A stretch of DNA of 64,000 nucleotides from Maylandia zebra. Lineage: Eukaryota; Chordata; Actinopteri; Cichliformes; Cichlidae. Positions 60,973-64,000 of this stretch are shown here, in pieces. Position 1 is the first letter of the stretch; the number at the start of each line of letters is the position of its first letter. The notes beneath the pieces were generated by a model. That model was not told the origin of the DNA and made no database searches. It was given only the letters and a program-made list of their open reading frames with translations. The position numbers and the translations under genes are program-made. The DNA lies in NCBI RefSeq assembly GCF_041146795.1, contig NC_135188.1, positions 4,698,419 to 4,762,418 of the forward strand, read 5' to 3'.

Positions 60973-63900
60973 ATCTGAAGACTTGATGTGATGAACAGTG
61001 ACTCTGAGGGGCGTTTCTCTCATTTAGAAATGAAGCTCATCAATACAAAATGGCTTTTTGAAGCATTTTTAATGTTTTGGAAATTAAACACTCATTCATG
61101 ACACTTCGGATAGACTGTTTACATGTGTGTACATCAAGAGGCTGGCTGTATAAAACACACAGTCCCAGACAAGTTGATTCAGTAAGAACAATATTTTAAA
61201 ACATCCTTGTATAGTCCTCATTAAATATGGTGTACATGCTCATATTTACATCTGAACTTTTAGTTTTATCAATTCAAGTGTAAATGCTTTGCTGCACAGC
61301 AATCAGTCCCACTAAAATACACAGCATGAACAATTAAAAAAAATTTAAAAATCATGGTGCAATTCATTAATTTTCTAAGAGCTCGTGATCTGAAACAAAA
61401 ACTTTGGGGTTGTCAAAATGTTCTTTGCTGAAATTTTGGTGTTAAACTTATTGCTCCTGTAATACTGAAAAATCAGGGTTAACCCTGAAGTTACCTTAGC
61501 ATGGTTAAATCCCTCCACTTACAAGTCTCTGTAAAGTCGTGCAGCTGTATGTTGCATTATGTTAACAACAACCACTCACAAAAACAGCTGCCGAAGAACC
61601 AAAACTGCGTCGTTATCTGCTGTAGTTCCAATTCAAGGTGAAACGAGCCTCCACTCTGACAGCAGAATAAAATACCTCTGTGTCACACGACCTGTGTGTC
61701 AGTAGCACAGAAACATTACACACACTTCAGATGTTTCGGTGTAAGGCTGTGAAAGCGAATGCCTTAATTTTTTTTCATTAAAGCTAAAGCTCTGTGTCTG
61801 CTGTGCTTTCATTCAGGATTACCTTTGTTCCTCCTCACTCTCCCTCTCAAATCTCTGCAGTCTCTTGTAGCTCTTGGATCCCAACAGTGGCTCTTGGCTA
61901 CCGTCTTGTCTCTTCTTTGTGTTGCAAGAGATGAGCCCTTAACAGCTGCAGCTTACATCCACTATGTCACTTCCTACGCGCGCACACGCACATAAACTGT
62001 AGCTTCTTTATACCTGAGCCAATTTCACACACAGCTTTAGCGAAATTAGGCGATGTCTCACTTTGGTTACAGCATCAGGTTTTTCCTTTAAAAAAAAAAA
62101 AAAAAAAAAGCCCAGCTGAGAGGTGGGAGTGAAGTGGTGCCTCGATGCTTTTGAACGTAACCTCTGCACCAACAAAAGCAAATCAGCACGTGCTGGGAAG
62201 GTTTGCAATTTAAATGAACAAGAAATAGAGCTTAATTAAGATACATGTGCATATCTGTGACAGGCTAACGTGTTAGTGTCTGTATGTACAAAACTGGTAG
62301 CCTGCAGAACCTCTGTTTTTAAATATGACTGTGATATGTGCATTATCAGTTACTGCTCTAATAATTAAAACTCTGAGTACGGCAACTTCCATAATTTGGT
62401 CTCTTCTAAGTCAGATCAGAGGGTTAAAGGTCAAAGCTTGCTCTTTGGTCCAGGTTTGTTTTGTGAGTCTGAAGAATCCTCTGGACTCGGCTATGGATTT
62501 GCTCCCAGTGTGGAGGACTGGTCTGACTGGCTCTGAGTCTGGAACACAAAGAGGCAGATGGAAAACTTTCACTAACAGGTATCTTGGTCGTTGTGTCAGG
62601 TTATCATCAGGCCTTACTGAACAAAAAACAGACAGAAAAATTGCTGCAACAGCTTCGTCTTAATTTGATCTTTGTCTTCAACCCTCAAAGTTTATTCCTC
62701 AGAGCTAAGCATAGATATAGACTTTGTTTTAAGGGTCCCCAAGATAAAAATTTTATTCTAATAAATCCTTAATTAACATTGTGTGTGTGTGATCAACACA
62801 GACTCTTCATTAATAAATACATTAACAAAAACACTGTTCTCCTTACAAGACCTTCTTTTGTCCACTAGTCTGTGCTGTAACCCAAGGTAAGACGAGTGGC
62901 TGACAGGGCCAACACCCTGGTAGTGCATAACCTTCATAAACAACATTTAAAACTCCACCTAAACCCTCATTTTGACTTTCATTCCTCCGCATTTACATTT
63001 TTGTGGGGCCTCGACCAGCTACGCGTTAAACTGGCGGCATAAACGGACTCCATCGGCCCAGTGTAAATGTGTCTGCGTGTTGACCGCGGACAGTTACGAA
63101 ACTGGAGATCCCACTAACAAAAATAAATTCCGGCATCGCCTCTCATCCACGTTCATTTGTCGGTGGCGGAGGGGTGATGACTGACAGACTGACTGGTGTC
63201 TCGGCCCGGCTCGTGTCGGAAAGGAAGCTTTTCATCTGTAATCAGATAAACACACTACCTGCTTCAAAAAGTCATCAAGGACAAATCATCCAGAGACATG
63301 AATAGACTGAGACTCCGGGGCTTAGGGGGCAAACGCTGCCACTGGCATCTGTCATTTTCTTTATAGATCAAAGATTCGTGGTAAGACGTGCCCCTCTCCC
63401 TGTCGCGGGGAATCTACAAAGGCCCACTCTAATCTCCCACCCAGCAAATCCTGTCGCGTTTCCAATTGAGGGAAAAGTATCATTCATTTCCTGCAATTTA
63501 CTTTGCAGTTTAAGATTGTCCATTGATTCCACTGTTTACTTATGGACTGAGCGGACGGAAAAGGGAAGCAGAAACAAACAAACAAACAAACAAAACGGAG
63601 CATCGGTCCCATCGGCGTTGTCAACTCGCAGCTGCTGTGATCGATGACAAGGTCTCTCTGAATGTATTAAAGTGTGCATCGGGTCAAATGCATCAGTCTC
63701 GAGCTGAAACACAAATCAATACCATTTTCCTCTTTGTTTTCCCTTCTCTCTGCCTCCTCTCTCAGTAATGAACAAACATGACAAGACATCAGCTTCTGTA
63801 ATTTAAAAGGTGGAGGGGAATTCATCCTGCCTGTCGAGTGTGATCAAAATTAAAGATTGGATGTGCGTGTACAAACACACAGACACTCACACCTCACAGA

Positions 63901-64000
63901 CCAGCACCAGCAGCAGCAGCGTATGACTAACATCTCACGGGATTTCCATATATTTGCTGTACACTGTAATGAGACTCCTACAGGTGCATGTTTTGCTTTT
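60973..64000. other. dnttip2 3'UTR and downstream intergenic DNA
   Basis: The first 0.1-0.7 kb should be the dnttip2 3'UTR (signals at 61083-61088 and 61666-61671). Beyond lie a 20-A tract at 62090-62109, a (AAAC)n-like patch near 63575-63593 and ordinary intergenic sequence. No exon of a further gene was recognised up to the window end. Confidence 0.45.

Noticed and set aside
62972-63768. Short plus-strand frames near the right end as exons of a next gene
   Set aside because: No flanking splice signals in phase and no recognisable family; consistent with chance frames.

Overview
The window is vertebrate nuclear DNA, almost certainly from a ray-finned (percomorph-type) fish. Genes are split by GT-AG introns, intergenic DNA is AT-rich, and decayed Tc1, hAT and L2-type elements typical of teleosts are abundant. 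Seven protein-coding genes can be assembled exon by exon. Six look complete and one is cut by the left edge.

Layout: (1) 1-4345 + holds the last exons and 3'UTR of a glial glutamate transporter (slc1a3). (2) 4346-7997 is intergenic, with a dispersed repeat and a hAT-type element bounded by an exact 8-bp target duplication. (3) 7998-10045 - is a four-exon CC chemokine whose second intron uses a GC donor. (4) 10146-17680 is gene-poor and carries eroded Tc1 copies. (5) 17930-19893 - is pole4 (histone-fold subunit of DNA polymerase epsilon), arranged divergently from (6) 23675-26342 + nim1k (AMPK-related kinase with a C-terminal CaaX-like box). (7) 26343-36621 is gene-poor. It is dominated at 30384-35372 by one old Tc1 copy carrying two later insertions: an unclassified 2.57-kb GC-rich retroposon with an A-rich tail and 18-bp target duplication, and a 5'-truncated L2-type LINE with an open reverse transcriptase frame. 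(8) 36622-38524 - is a second CC chemokine (88 aa). (9) 38525-44683 is intergenic, with a possible secreted-peptide first exon, a LINE 3' end and another Tc1 copy. (10) 44684-49219 + is gclm (glutamate-cysteine ligase modifier). (11) 49943-50342 is a near-perfect 400-bp hairpin element in the probable gclm 3'UTR. (12) 52240-60972 + is dnttip2, with three small elements clustered in intron 2. (13) 60973-64000 is 3'UTR and intergenic DNA.

The genes do not form one pathway; they are neighbours by synteny. From general knowledge, slc1a3, nim1k and a CC chemokine recall human 5p13-p12 (SLC1A3, NIM1K, CCL28), while gclm-dnttip2 recalls human 1p22 (GCLM-DNTTIP2). pole4 lies between the two. The most interesting unexplained items are the hairpin element, the unclassified GC-rich retroposon, and two small exon-like segments (29746-29931 and 41077-41268, both minus strand) that I could not assign. 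No virus-like element, CRISPR array, rRNA or tRNA was recognised.
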